The position numbers were made by a program, and so were the translations under genes. The notes under the pieces were generated by a model, which saw only the letters and a list, made by a program, of their open reading frames with translations, ran no database searches and was not told the DNA's origin. Positions 40,528 through 50,243 of a stretch of 64,000 nt of DNA are shown piece after piece (position 1 is the first letter of the stretch; the number at the start of each line of letters is the position of its first letter). The DNA is from Rhizobiales bacterium 62-17 (lineage in GTDB: Bacteria > Pseudomonadota > Alphaproteobacteria > Rhizobiales > Beijerinckiaceae), in contig MKVW01000009.1 of assembly GCA_001898965.1 (NCBI GenBank), forward strand, positions 1,010,847 to 1,074,846, given 5' to 3'.

Positions 40528-42597
40528 ATGGAAGCAAATATGTTGGATGCGGCGAGCACTGCGCTCATCACGCTCCTCGACCCTTGGCGTCTGTTCCTGC
40601 TCTCGGCAGGCGTCATCATGGGTCTTGTTCTGGGCATTCTGCCTGGCATCGGCGGTCTCGCCGGCACCGCGCTGCTCTTGCCCTTCACCTTCAATATGGA
40701 TCCTTACGCGGCCATGGCGCTGCTGCTGGGTCTCGCCTCGACAACGGCGACAGGCGATCCCATACCGGCCATTCTCTTTGGTGTGCCAGGAGGTGCCGGC
40801 TCAGCTGCGACAGTGCTCGACGGTCTGCCGATGGCCAAGCGCGGCGAAGCCAGCCGCGCTTTGTCGGCGGCATACATGTCGTCCATGCTCGGCGGCATTT
40901 TCGGTGCCATCCTGATGGGCATTTCTCTGCCGATCCTGCGGCCGATCATGCTTTATATAGGATCACCAGAACTCTTAGCCTTCGCGGTGCTCGGCATCTC
41001 CATGGTCGCGGTGCTGTCGGGCAATACGCCATTGCGTGGTCTGACCGTGGCGGGCATCGGCCTTCTGATCTCGATGATCGGTTCCGATCCGCAGACCGGC
41101 ACCCTGCGCTGGACGCTCGACACGCTCTATCTGTGGGAAGGTCCGCCGCTGGTGCCGATCATACTCGGCCTGTTCGCTCTGCCCGAACTCGCCGACCTCG
41201 CCATCGGCCGCACCGCGATCGCCGGCAATATGGCCAAGACCGATGCGCGCGGTATGTTCCAGGGCGCCAAGGATTGCTTCACCCATTGGTGGCTGGTGTT
41301 GCGTTGTTCATGGCTTGGCGCGGCCCTGGGCGCGGTGCCGGGTATCGGTGGTGCCGTGATTGACTGGCTCGCCTACGGTCATGCGTTGCGCACTGAAAAG
41401 GGCGCGAGCCAATCGTTCGGCAAGGGCGACGTGCGCGGCGTCATCGCGTCCGAGAGCGCGAACAATTCGCGCGAAGGTGGCGCGCTTGTGCCGACCGTCG
41501 CTTTCGGTGTGCCGGGCTCAGCCGGCATGGCGATCCTGATGGGCGCCTTCATGATCCACGGCCTCGTGCCGGGACCGGACATGCTGTCCAAACATCTCAA
41601 CGTCACCTACGCCATGGTCTGGTCGGTGGCTTTGGCCAACATCCTCGGCGCCGGCCTCTGCTATCTGTTCTCCGAACAGTTCGCGCGGCTCGCGACCCTG
41701 CGTTACACGCTGATCATGCCGACGGTGCTTGGCATCATCTACATCGGTGCGTTCCAGGGCGCTCGTAACTGGGGCGACCTCTGGACCCTGCTGATCTTCG
41801 GCCTCCTGGGCTGGACGATGAAGCAGATGAAGTTCCCGCGTCCGCCGCTCGTGCTCGGTATCGTGCTCGGCGAGGTCGTGGAACGTTATCTGTTCATCTC
41901 CATCCAGCGCTACGGCGTGCAATGGTTCTCGCGTCCGATCGTGATCGTTCTGTTCGCGATGGCGTTGTATGGACTGCTGCGGCCGCTGCGTCAGGACATC
42001 AAGGGACATGGTGGCATCAAGGGCATGCTGTCGGGCTTTGGCATCACGCCGCAGCTCAACCCCAAGCAGCTCTTCCATGTCTTCTTGCTGTGCGTCATCG
42101 GCTGGGCTCTGCTGGAAGCGTCCTCCTGGAACTTCAGCGCCAAGATCGTGCCGTTGATCGTCGGCGGTCTGGCCTTCGCCTTCTGTCTGTTCAGCCTCTT
42201 GAACGAGGTGTTCCGACAGCCGGGCGAGGCGGTCTCGACCGGATTGGCCTCCGCCGTGCAGAGCGATGTGCAGCAGAAGATCCATATGGATCTGGAGTCC
42301 GATACCGATCACGTGCTGACCCGTACCTTGGCCATACGTGGTTTGATCTTCTTCGGCTGGCTGTTGGCGTTCATGGGCTCGATGGCGGTGATCGGTCTGA
42401 TCCCCACCGTGCCGCTGTTCGTCATCCTCTATATGCGGCTTGAAGGGCCGGAACCGTGGAAGCTCGTCATTCCGCAGGCGATCGGCCTGACGATCTTCGT
42501 CTACTTCCTGTTCGATCAACTGCTGACGATCCCCTGGCCGCCGACCTATATCGGCGCCTGGTTCCCGGCACTGAAGGGGCTCATCCCCTCGGTCTGA
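40528..42597 (+). CDS. Fused TctA-TctB tripartite tricarboxylate transporter permease
   Basis: A 689-residue membrane protein. Residues 1-490 match TctA, the large TTT permease subunit, with GLVLGILPGIGGLAG near 32, GVPGGAGSAATVLDGLP (85-101) and GVPGSAGMAILMGAF near 327. TctA alone is about 500 residues. The extra 175 residues after a linker (about 515-689) hold four hydrophobic segments, with FLFDQLLTIPWPP near the end, matching the small TctB subunit. So TctA and TctB are fused. Such permeases import carboxylates using ion gradients together with a Bug binding protein. No binding protein is adjacent; three Bug genes are elsewhere in the window. A strong terminator follows. Confidence 0.87.
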   Translation: MEANMLDAASTALITLLDPWRLFLLSAGVIMGLVLGILPGIGGLAGTALLLPFTFNMDPYAAMALLLGLASTTATGDPIPAILFGVPGGAGSAATVLDGLPMAKRGEASRALSAAYMSSMLGGIFGAILMGISLPILRPIMLYIGSPELLAFAVLGISMVAVLSGNTPLRGLTVAGIGLLISMIGSDPQTGTLRWTLDTLYLWEGPPLVPIILGLFALPELADLAIGRTAIAGNMAKTDARGMFQGAKDCFTHWWLVLRCSWLGAALGAVPGIGGAVIDWLAYGHALRTEKGASQSFGKGDVRGVIASESANNSREGGALVPTVAFGVPGSAGMAILMGAFMIHGLVPGPDMLSKHLNVTYAMVWSVALANILGAGLCYLFSEQFARLATLRYTLIMPTVLGIIYIGAFQGARNWGDLWTLLIFGLLGWTMKQMKFPRPPLVLGIVLGEVVERYLFISIQRYGVQWFSRPIVIVLFAMALYGLLRPLRQDIKGHGGIKGMLSGFGITPQLNPKQLFHVFLLCVIGWALLEASSWNFSAKIVPLIVGGLAFAFCLFSLLNEVFRQPGEAVSTGLASAVQSDVQQKIHMDLESDTDHVLTRTLAIRGLIFFGWLLAFMGSMAVIGLIPTVPLFVILYMRLEGPEPWKLVIPQAIGLTIFVYFLFDQLLTIPWPPTYIGAWFPALKGLIPSV

Positions 42598-42614
42598 TCC
42601 AACGCCACGAAAAG

Positions 42615-42647
42615 AAACGGCCGGGCATTGCCCGGCCGTTTTTGTTT
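42615..42647 (+). terminator. Intrinsic terminator after the TctAB gene
   Basis: AAACGGCCGGG (42615-42625), loop CATTG, then CCCGGCCGTTT (42631-42641) and TTTGTTT. It separates the permease gene from the convergent pbpC gene and may serve both strands. Confidence 0.9.
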
Positions 42648-42663
42648 GCGAGGGTGCGAAAAC

Positions 42664-44769
42664 CTATTCCAGCCGCACCAGCACACTGTCGCTGGCGCCC
42701 TTCGCATCGATGATCGACACGCGTGCGAAGCCCGAGCCATCGGGCCGCCACATGGTTTGCCGGCGAATGTCGGCTGCACCGACCGGCGCGCCGTTGACCA
42801 TCCAGGTAAACGGCGCCACGCCGCCTTGCGCTTTCAGCGCCAAAGCGCTCGCGTTGCCAAGACCAGCGCCGGTCAGGCCGAGATCGACCCGCGCGCCATC
42901 GGGCGGATAGGCGATCTTCAGCGGTGCGCCTGCGGCGGCCGCGACCGTCTTGGGCGCGTCCTTGCGCAGATGGCGCAGCGGCGGCGGCAGGTTGCTGGTC
43001 GTCGAAATGATGGCGCCCGGCGGCTGCGGGATCGGCTCATAGGTCGCTCCGGCGCGGGAGAAGGCATCGAACAACACCGGCGCCGCCACTTGGCGTGCCA
43101 CTAGACCGGGTACGGCGCCATTGTCGGCGCGACCAAACCAGACCGCGATCGTCAGCCTGCGGTCGAAGCCAACGGCGAAGGCATCGCGATAGCCATAGGA
43201 CGTGCCGGTCTTGAACGAAATGCCGCCGGACAGCGCATTGGTCGGCGGCGGTGCGCCGCGCAGGATATCGGCGACATACCAGGCGGCGACGGGCTCGGCG
43301 ATATGCTGTTGCGCTGGTGCTGGCGGTGGCCGGTCGCGCCGGTCGATCAGATCGGGCACGTCGCCGCGCCGCGCCAAACCCGCATAGAGGCGGGCAAGAT
43401 CGCGCAAGGTGATACCAAGGCCGCCTAGCGCGATGGCGAGGCCGGCCGGAGATTCAGCTGGCAGAACCACCGTGGCGCCGGCATTGCGCAGCCGTGCCAG
43501 CAGACGGGCGGGGCCGAGATCGTTGAGAAGCGCCACCGCCGGCACGTTGAGCGAATTCTGCAGCGCCTTGCGGGCCGTGATCTGACCCTGGAAGGTCATG
43601 TCGAAATTTTCCGGCGCATAGATGCCGTAGCGGGCGCGGCGGTCTTCCATCAGCGTTTCGGGATGGGCGAGACCATCCTCGAAGGCCAGCGCATAGATGA
43701 AAGGTTTCAGCGTCGAACCTGGCGAGCGCAGCGCCTGCGTCATGTCGATGGCGCCGGCGCGTTCCTGCGACAGGTGATCGGCCGAGCCGACATGGGCGAG
43801 GATTTCGCCGGTGGCGTTGTCGATCGCAAGCAGCGCGCCGGTAACTTTCGGCCCCAGGCGATCGACATTCTCGCGCACGAGCTGTTCGAGCGAGGCTTGC
43901 AGCCGCTGATCGATGGTGAATTGCAGCACGCGCCGTTGCGGCTCGGCCGCATGCGCGGCAGCCGCCGCATGGCTCGCGTAAGCGGGGAAAGCTTTGCGCT
44001 CGCCCTTGAAGGCTTCGCGCAACGCGCCGATTTGTTCTTCGCGGCTCAGGAGGCCGGCTTGTTGCGAGCGCGCGAGAATGCGGTCGCGAGCCCGCAAGGC
44101 CGCCGCGAGGTCGCGGTCCGGCCGCCGCGCTTCGGGCGCCTGCGGCAAGCCGACGAGCAGTGCCTGTTCGGCGAAGGATAGGCGGCGCGGTTCCTTGCCG
44201 AACCAGGAGAGGGAGGCGGCGCGCAGGCCTTCCAGATTGCCGCCATAAGGCGCCAGCGCCAGATAGAGATCGAGAATTTCGCGCTTCTTGAGTGTGCGCT
44301 CCAGTTCGAGCGCGCGCACCACCTGTCGCAGTTTGGCAGCGAGACTGCGCTGATCCTGCGGTGGGTCGATCAGACGGGCCACCTGCATGGTGATGGTCGA
44401 TCCGCCCGAGACGATGCGGCCATGGCGCAGCATCTGGCCGGCGGCTCGCGCCAGCGCCTGCCAGTCGACACCATGGTGGCTATAGAAACGGCGGTCCTCG
44501 TAAGCGAGCAGCATGTCGATGAAGCGCGGATCGACATCGTCGACCGTCACGGGCAAACGCCAGCGCCCATCCTCGGTGGTGAAGGCGCGCAGCAGCTTGC
44601 CGTGACGATCGACGGCGACCGTCGATCCTCTTAACGCGGCTTTCAGATCGAGCGGCGGAAGCGAAGCTTCATAATTTTTCCAGACCGCCGGCACACCAAG
44701 GCCGAGCGTGGCCACCACCGCCATGGCGATGAGATAGCCACGTCCGCGCCGAGGCTGGCTCTTGGTCAC
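42664..44769 (-). CDS. pbpC: Penicillin-binding protein 1C
   Basis: A 701-residue bifunctional peptidoglycan synthase-like protein. After one membrane anchor (about residues 11-31) comes a glycosyltransferase GT51 domain with EDRRFYSHHG (E91), GGSTITMQVARL and KREILDLYLALAPYG. The transpeptidase domain has STLK (S352-K355), SLN (in NSLNVPAV) and KTGTS. The C-terminal 90 residues form the PBP1C-type domain (IAYPPDGARVD). Unlike PBP1A and PBP1B, PBP1C is thought to act in repair or defence and is encoded next to alpha-2-macroglobulin. Its start overlaps the A2M stop by four bases, so the two are translationally coupled. Confidence 0.95.
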   Translation of the reverse strand: MTKSQPRRGRGYLIAMAVVATLGLGVPAVWKNYEASLPPLDLKAALRGSTVAVDRHGKLLRAFTTEDGRWRLPVTVDDVDPRFIDMLLAYEDRRFYSHHGVDWQALARAAGQMLRHGRIVSGGSTITMQVARLIDPPQDQRSLAAKLRQVVRALELERTLKKREILDLYLALAPYGGNLEGLRAASLSWFGKEPRRLSFAEQALLVGLPQAPEARRPDRDLAAALRARDRILARSQQAGLLSREEQIGALREAFKGERKAFPAYASHAAAAAHAAEPQRRVLQFTIDQRLQASLEQLVRENVDRLGPKVTGALLAIDNATGEILAHVGSADHLSQERAGAIDMTQALRSPGSTLKPFIYALAFEDGLAHPETLMEDRRARYGIYAPENFDMTFQGQITARKALQNSLNVPAVALLNDLGPARLLARLRNAGATVVLPAESPAGLAIALGGLGITLRDLARLYAGLARRGDVPDLIDRRDRPPPAPAQQHIAEPVAAWYVADILRGAPPPTNALSGGISFKTGTSYGYRDAFAVGFDRRLTIAVWFGRADNGAVPGLVARQVAAPVLFDAFSRAGATYEPIPQPPGAIISTTSNLPPPLRHLRKDAPKTVAAAAGAPLKIAYPPDGARVDLGLTGAGLGNASALALKAQGGVAPFTWMVNGAPVGAADIRRQTMWRPDGSGFARVSIIDAKGASDSVLVRLE

Positions 44770-47700
44770 CGTTGCGCCTCGCCGATGTCGAACGTGCCCG
44801 TGCCCGTGCGGCCGAACCGTTCGGGCCGGTACATGTCTTCCACGATTGCCGGCGGCAGCACGTAGCGTCCCGGCGTCACTGCCCGCACGATATAGGCGAT
44901 GTTGAAGGTCGCCCGATCGCTGCCGCTGCGGTCGAAGGCCGCGACGAAACGGTCGTCGCGGAATTCCTGGTGCGTCGGTTCCACCGTCGCCTTGGCGAAG
45001 GCGAGATCCGACACCGAGCCGCCATCGAACAGTCTGGGATTATCGATCTCCAGGCCTGCCGGCAGTTTGTCGACGAGCATCAGGCGCGCATAGGCCGCTT
45101 CCAGCTCGGTGACTTTGAGGACCACGACGAGGCGGTCGTTCTGTTTCACCTGGGCGAGATCGGCCGGCTTGCCGTCGAGCTTGTAGTATTGACGCTCGAC
45201 CTGATAGCCGCGCGACGCCGCCGGTTCCGGCGTCGCCGGATGGCCCGACGTGGTGATTACGACTTGCGTCGCGCCCTGGCCGGTGTTGCCGATGGCGATG
45301 TCGCCGCGCTCCAGCGCCGTGCCGCGCCAGGTGCGATAGAGCGCCCCTGTCTGCGGCACGCCGGCGACGGAGAGCTGCATCGTCTGCGCTTCCTTGAACA
45401 GGGCCTGCGCCGCCAGCACCATCCAGGTGTTCTCCTGGGTGCTGGTGTAGCTCGTGGCGGCGCGTTCCTCCTGCACGGCGGCGCCGGCCAAAGCGAGCAG
45501 GTTGCGGTCGCTGTCGTCGGTTTCTGCCGCCAAGGTTAAGAGGCCGGCGCTGTCGCGCAGGCGCGTACCGTAGTCGGAGCGCGAGTAGCGGTTGCGCTGC
45601 TGTTCGCGCAGCCGCTGCGCCGCCGAGGCGAAGGCCTGCTGCGCCCGGCCGCGATCCCCCAGCATCGCAAGTGCCGCGGCGATCTGCGCCCGCGACAGCG
45701 CCGTGTCGAAGGACGACAGCTTGGTGTCGGCGAAATACCGCAAGTCGCCCATCACCGGACGGCCGTTGCGCGCCAGCACATAGACCGCATAGGCGATGCC
45801 CGCCGCTTCGCTGGTCTTGATGTCACCCGCATTGGCCACTTGGTTGCGCAGCCGGTCGAGCGCCTGATCGAAGGAGCGTTGCGGCACATCGTATTTGGCC
45901 TCGCGCGCCCGCGTCAGGAAGTCGGTGATGAAAGCGTCGAGCCACAGGTCGTCGCCGGCATTGTTGGCCGACCACAGACCGAAGGCGCCGGACGAGGCTT
46001 GCCGCGACAGCACGCGCTCGATGGCGTCGCGCACCCGTTTCTCCGCATCCGTATCGAGCGCCAGCATCTGCGATGAGGCGAGCCGATTGACATAGAGCAG
46101 TGGCATGGCGCGGCTGACGATCTGTTCCGAGCAGCCGTAGGGGTAACGATCCAGCGCTTGCAACAATGCGCCGACATCGATGCCGCCGTAAGGCGTGACC
46201 GCCACTGACACCGCGCCGGTCCCGGGCAGGAAATTGGCCAGGAGATCGTTCGACAAAGTGATGCTGCTGCCCGCTGGCAGCGGCCGCACCGTGCGCTGAT
46301 AGAGTTCGGTCGAACCTGGCTGCACGTTGATCGCCAAGGTCTGCGAGGCCGAGATGTTCGGCCCCGACAGTTTCAGGTCGATCTCCGCCCGGCCCATGCC
46401 AGCGCCCGTCACCGGAATGGTGAACTGCGTCTTGCCGCCCTGCGTCAGGCGGAAGGCGCGGCGCGCCGCATTAGCGGCCAGCGCGATCGGGCCACGCACG
46501 TCGAGATCGACCGCATAATCGCCGGCCGCACCTTCGACATTGTCGACCTGGATGTGGAACTGCGAGCGGTCGCCCAGCGCCAGGAAGCGCGGTAGCGTCG
46601 CCTGCACCACGACCGGATCGCGGATGATCACGTCCTTCGAAGCCGCGCCGACCTTGTCGCGGCTCCAGCCGACGGCCATCACGCGGATGGAGCCGTTGAA
46701 CGGCGGAATCTCGAAGGTGACGCGCGCCACGCCATCCTGATCGACCTTCACCACGCCGGAATAGCGCGCCAGCGGCTCTTGCGTTGGGCGATTGCCCTCA
46801 AGGCCAGGACCGCCGGCGTCACCGCCGGAGCGGATGGCGCCGCGCGAACCCTGCATGCCGTCGATCAACAGGCCGTAGAGATCGCGCACTTCATTGGAGA
46901 GCTGGCGCTGGCCAAAGAAGTAGCCGGTCGGATTGGGCGATTCATAGCGGGTGAGATTGAGAATACCGATGTCGACGGCGGCCACCGTCACATAGGCTTC
47001 CTCGCCGGCGCTCAATCCCGCCAGCTTGATCGGCAGGGTGAGCGCGCGGCGCGGTTCGATCTTCTCGGGCGCGTCGATAGCAACATCGAGCTTGCGCGCG
47101 CCGGGATCGACTTGGAACCACGACAAGCCGAGCGCACGGCCCGGCATGCGCTTGGCGGCCTGATCGAGCGGACGATGCGCCAGCGCCACCGCATAGGCAC
47201 CGGCGCCCCATTCGGCCTTCACCGGCAACGTGATCTGATTGTCGCCGACAACGAGATCGCGGACGGTGATGTCCTGCACCTTGTCACCGACGATGGCGAG
47301 CGTCGCCTTGCCGGCGAAGCGCGAGGCGATCTTCACGCGCATCTGCTCGCCGGGTTTGTAGTCGGTCTTGTCGAGGGTGAGATCGAGCAGATCGGGCGTT
47401 TCCGCCGTGGCATCGCCAGACCAGCCGACGTTGAAAGTGATGCTGGTCGGCGTGAACGTACCGTCGTCGGAGGCGAGATCGAGGCGATGGGCGCCCCAGC
47501 TCACGCCGGCGGCGATGCGTGCCGGTTCGGTGCCGGCGACATCCATCTTACCGTCGGCGATGCGCCGCGACGACTTCACCCGTTCATAGCCCCAGCGGCC
47601 ATCGTTGTTGTACCATTGATAGTCGTTGGTGACGCGATAGAGCGACCATTGCAGGCCCTTCACAGGCACGCGTTGGCCATCGGCGGTAATCGCGACGACA

Positions 47701-50012
47701 TCGAAGGTCGCGGTCGAGCCTTCCGACAGATCGTCGAAATTCTTCTTCACCGCGATCATGCCGTTCTTGGCGCGCACCGGCAGGGTGACGACGCGCTCCA
47801 CGGCGCGCCCGCCCGGTTCGCCGGCGCGCAGGATGATGCGTGCTTCGACCGGCTGCGAGGCTTCCACCTCCGGCACCGTGAACGTCACAGTCGCCTGGCC
47901 CTTGGCGTCGGTCTGCGTGTCGCTGTCGATATCGTTGCGGACGGTTTCGAACTCTTCGTCCTGCAAGCCGGCCTGATAACCGTTGAGGCCGGGAAGATTG
48001 AGCGAGCCAGCCTTGGAGATCGAAATCTCGCCGCTGATATCGAGGTTGGAACCAGGCGCGCCGTAGAGATAGCGCGCCGCCGCAGTGATGCTGGCTTCCT
48101 CGCCCTGCACTAGGACCTGATCTTTCGGTGTCAGCGTCAGATCGAGCCGCTCCGGCACATAGTCTTCGACGAGGAAGGTGGCCTCGCCGATCGCCGGCAG
48201 TTTCGGATCGGCATAGGCCTGCACGCGCCAGGTGCCGGTGGCGACACCCGACAGCAGCGCGACCGACCAGGCCCGTCCGCCAAGCCCTTGATCGTTGACC
48301 AGAGCGCGCTTGTATTCGACGCCGTCGGGCCGCTTGACGACGAGGGTGAGCGGCAAGGCGCTGGCGCCGCCGCGCCCGTCGCGCAGCAAGGTGGTGACAT
48401 TCACCGTTTCGCCCGAGCGATAGACGCCGCGTTCCGGATAGACATAGGCATCGAGCGCCTTGACGGCGGTGCGGCCCTTCACGCCGCGATCGGTGAGATC
48501 GAACGGCGCCTGCACCAGATCGAGAAAGCCGTAGTCGCCGTTGCGGTCGCTGGCGATCAGCAAGCCGGGCGCCATGCCGCCATTGCCGCGCGCCAGACCA
48601 GGATCGAAACGGATGTGACCGTCGGCGCCGGTGGTCTGCGTCGCCAGCACTTCGTTGTTGCGCGCCAGCAGGCGCACTTCGACGGAGTTCAGCGGCGCGG
48701 CGCTGGCGAGCGAGCGCACGAAAACATGCACGCCATCGTCGCCGGAGAAACTGGTCAGGCCGAGGTCGGATACGACGAACCATTGCGTCGCCGCGTTCTC
48801 AGAGGAGTAATCATCATCGTCATCCGATCCGATCGACTGCGAGATCGGCTTCTCGCCGGCGCGCGCCAGCATCACATAGACGCCGGGTTCCAGCTTGCCG
48901 ACGGCTTCGAGCACCGGAAAGGCGGTGACGACATCCTTGTTGAGGTCGGTGCGCGCATCGAGCGTGCCGGTCCACACCTTGACGCCCTTGTCGTTGATGA
49001 TCTGGCGGGCGCGATAGCTGCCGAGCTGCGACAGGAAATCGTCGGAGCGAACCGTCGGCACGAGGTTGCGATCGCCGATGCGCAGAATATCGACGGCGAT
49101 CTTCGGCGTATTCACGGAGACGACGGGAACGCCTTCCTGGCCGACGCGGGGCAGCACGTAATTCTTGCCGGTGAAGCGCACCTGCGGCGAACGATCGCGT
49201 ACGTAGATTTCATAATCGGCGGATTTCAGGAGGTTTTCGCCGACCGAAGAGGGCAAGCCCTGGCGCACGACGATGGAATATTTCTCGCCATGCTTCAGGC
49301 CTTCGGCGCAGAGCTGCTGGTCTTCCGAGGACACCGCGCTGGCGGCGGCACCGGAGATGGCGATGTAGGGCGAGAAGTCGACCTTGCCGCGTTGCAAAGG
49401 CTCGGAGAATTGGAAGCAGATGCGCGGCGAGGCGGCATCGTTATCGACTTTATAGTCGAGAATGCGGAAGCCATATTTGGCGCGCAGATTTTCGTAAATG
49501 CCGCGCACGGAGCGATTGTCCGATGCATCGAGGCTGGCGCGATAGGCGTTCAGCGACAGCCGATACAGCGTCTGCGCGTCGTAGATCGAACCGAGGAAGG
49601 CGAGCGTCGTGGCTTCCTGATCCTTGTCGTTAGCGCGTTGATAAGCGGCGTAAGCGGCGGAGATCGCGGTTTGATTCAAGCGCCAGCCATCGTTGGGATT
49701 GGAGGTGGCCGTGGCCCGCGCGGCACGCGCATAATCGAGCCAGGCCTGGCTGTCGCGCGGTGTTGCGGTGATGACGGCGCCAAGCGGCAGGAGCGCGGCG
49801 CGCGGATTGCGCGAGATCATCGCGAGGCCATCACGACGCAGATCAGTCGTGGATCGACCGGCAAGCGTCGCGCTGTCTTTCCGGATCTGTTCTTCGAGAC
49901 GAATGACGTTGGAGGCAAGATCGTCGCGAACATAGGCTTTTTGCTGCGCAAAAGCGGATGTGGCGATGAGAAGGGTTAGAGCCGTCGCCAGACCGCGGAG
50001 CAGTTTGCGCAT
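44766..50012 (-). CDS. Alpha-2-macroglobulin family protein with thioester
   Basis: A 1748-residue periplasmic protein. The signal peptide ends near ATSAFAQ, without a lipobox, so unlike E. coli YfhM it is not an obvious lipoprotein. The ATG at 50012 has GGAGG six bases upstream; a start four codons earlier is rejected. MG-type beta domains fill most of the protein. The bait region is not clearly visible. The thioester motif YGCSEQ is intact, with C1294 and Q1297 (codons near 46133), followed by the alpha/alpha toroid domain (LWSANNAGDDLWLDAFITDFL). Such proteins trap incoming proteases by covalent capture. It is paired with PBP1C, which could repair the wall after damage. Confidence 0.94.
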   Translation of the reverse strand: MRKLLRGLATALTLLIATSAFAQQKAYVRDDLASNVIRLEEQIRKDSATLAGRSTTDLRRDGLAMISRNPRAALLPLGAVITATPRDSQAWLDYARAARATATSNPNDGWRLNQTAISAAYAAYQRANDKDQEATTLAFLGSIYDAQTLYRLSLNAYRASLDASDNRSVRGIYENLRAKYGFRILDYKVDNDAASPRICFQFSEPLQRGKVDFSPYIAISGAAASAVSSEDQQLCAEGLKHGEKYSIVVRQGLPSSVGENLLKSADYEIYVRDRSPQVRFTGKNYVLPRVGQEGVPVVSVNTPKIAVDILRIGDRNLVPTVRSDDFLSQLGSYRARQIINDKGVKVWTGTLDARTDLNKDVVTAFPVLEAVGKLEPGVYVMLARAGEKPISQSIGSDDDDDYSSENAATQWFVVSDLGLTSFSGDDGVHVFVRSLASAAPLNSVEVRLLARNNEVLATQTTGADGHIRFDPGLARGNGGMAPGLLIASDRNGDYGFLDLVQAPFDLTDRGVKGRTAVKALDAYVYPERGVYRSGETVNVTTLLRDGRGGASALPLTLVVKRPDGVEYKRALVNDQGLGGRAWSVALLSGVATGTWRVQAYADPKLPAIGEATFLVEDYVPERLDLTLTPKDQVLVQGEEASITAAARYLYGAPGSNLDISGEISISKAGSLNLPGLNGYQAGLQDEEFETVRNDIDSDTQTDAKGQATVTFTVPEVEASQPVEARIILRAGEPGGRAVERVVTLPVRAKNGMIAVKKNFDDLSEGSTATFDVVAITADGQRVPVKGLQWSLYRVTNDYQWYNNDGRWGYERVKSSRRIADGKMDVAGTEPARIAAGVSWGAHRLDLASDDGTFTPTSITFNVGWSGDATAETPDLLDLTLDKTDYKPGEQMRVKIASRFAGKATLAIVGDKVQDITVRDLVVGDNQITLPVKAEWGAGAYAVALAHRPLDQAAKRMPGRALGLSWFQVDPGARKLDVAIDAPEKIEPRRALTLPIKLAGLSAGEEAYVTVAAVDIGILNLTRYESPNPTGYFFGQRQLSNEVRDLYGLLIDGMQGSRGAIRSGGDAGGPGLEGNRPTQEPLARYSGVVKVDQDGVARVTFEIPPFNGSIRVMAVGWSRDKVGAASKDVIIRDPVVVQATLPRFLALGDRSQFHIQVDNVEGAAGDYAVDLDVRGPIALAANAARRAFRLTQGGKTQFTIPVTGAGMGRAEIDLKLSGPNISASQTLAINVQPGSTELYQRTVRPLPAGSSITLSNDLLANFLPGTGAVSVAVTPYGGIDVGALLQALDRYPYGCSEQIVSRAMPLLYVNRLASSQMLALDTDAEKRVRDAIERVLSRQASSGAFGLWSANNAGDDLWLDAFITDFLTRAREAKYDVPQRSFDQALDRLRNQVANAGDIKTSEAAGIAYAVYVLARNGRPVMGDLRYFADTKLSSFDTALSRAQIAAALAMLGDRGRAQQAFASAAQRLREQQRNRYSRSDYGTRLRDSAGLLTLAAETDDSDRNLLALAGAAVQEERAATSYTSTQENTWMVLAAQALFKEAQTMQLSVAGVPQTGALYRTWRGTALERGDIAIGNTGQGATQVVITTSGHPATPEPAASRGYQVERQYYKLDGKPADLAQVKQNDRLVVVLKVTELEAAYARLMLVDKLPAGLEIDNPRLFDGGSVSDLAFAKATVEPTHQEFRDDRFVAAFDRSGSDRATFNIAYIVRAVTPGRYVLPPAIVEDMYRPERFGRTGTGTFDIGEAQR

Positions 50013-50132
50013 GAGAACCTCCATATTCGTGCTCGCCCAAAGTCACCGAGCGCCGTGACGCCGCCAGCATGTCACATTTCAGGCACAGGACCTATGGCAA
50101 GAACCACCAGATAAGTGCAACATCTGTGCGAT

Positions 50133-50160
50133 GCCGCACTTCCGTTGCGGCGGTTTTTTG
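50133..50160 (+). terminator. Orphan terminator-like hairpin between divergent genes
   Basis: GCCGCA (50133-50138), loop CTTCCGT, then TGCGGC (50146-50151) and GGTTTTTTG on the plus strand. Upstream on this strand there is no gene for 120 bases; the A2M gene runs the other way. It may end an unrecognised small RNA or insulate the next gene. Confidence 0.5.
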
Positions 50161-50243
50161 ACCATGATCACGCGGGCGGATCGCGATTATTCAATTTTTT
50201 CCAATTGTGACCGGTAGGTTGCAACTCTGCACGGGGGCGAAGG

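Noticed and set aside
48288..49979. A 563-codon plus-strand frame antisense to the alpha-2-macroglobulin gene
   Set aside because: The minus-strand gene is well supported by its thioester motif, signal peptide and ribosome binding site. The antisense translation has no family features.
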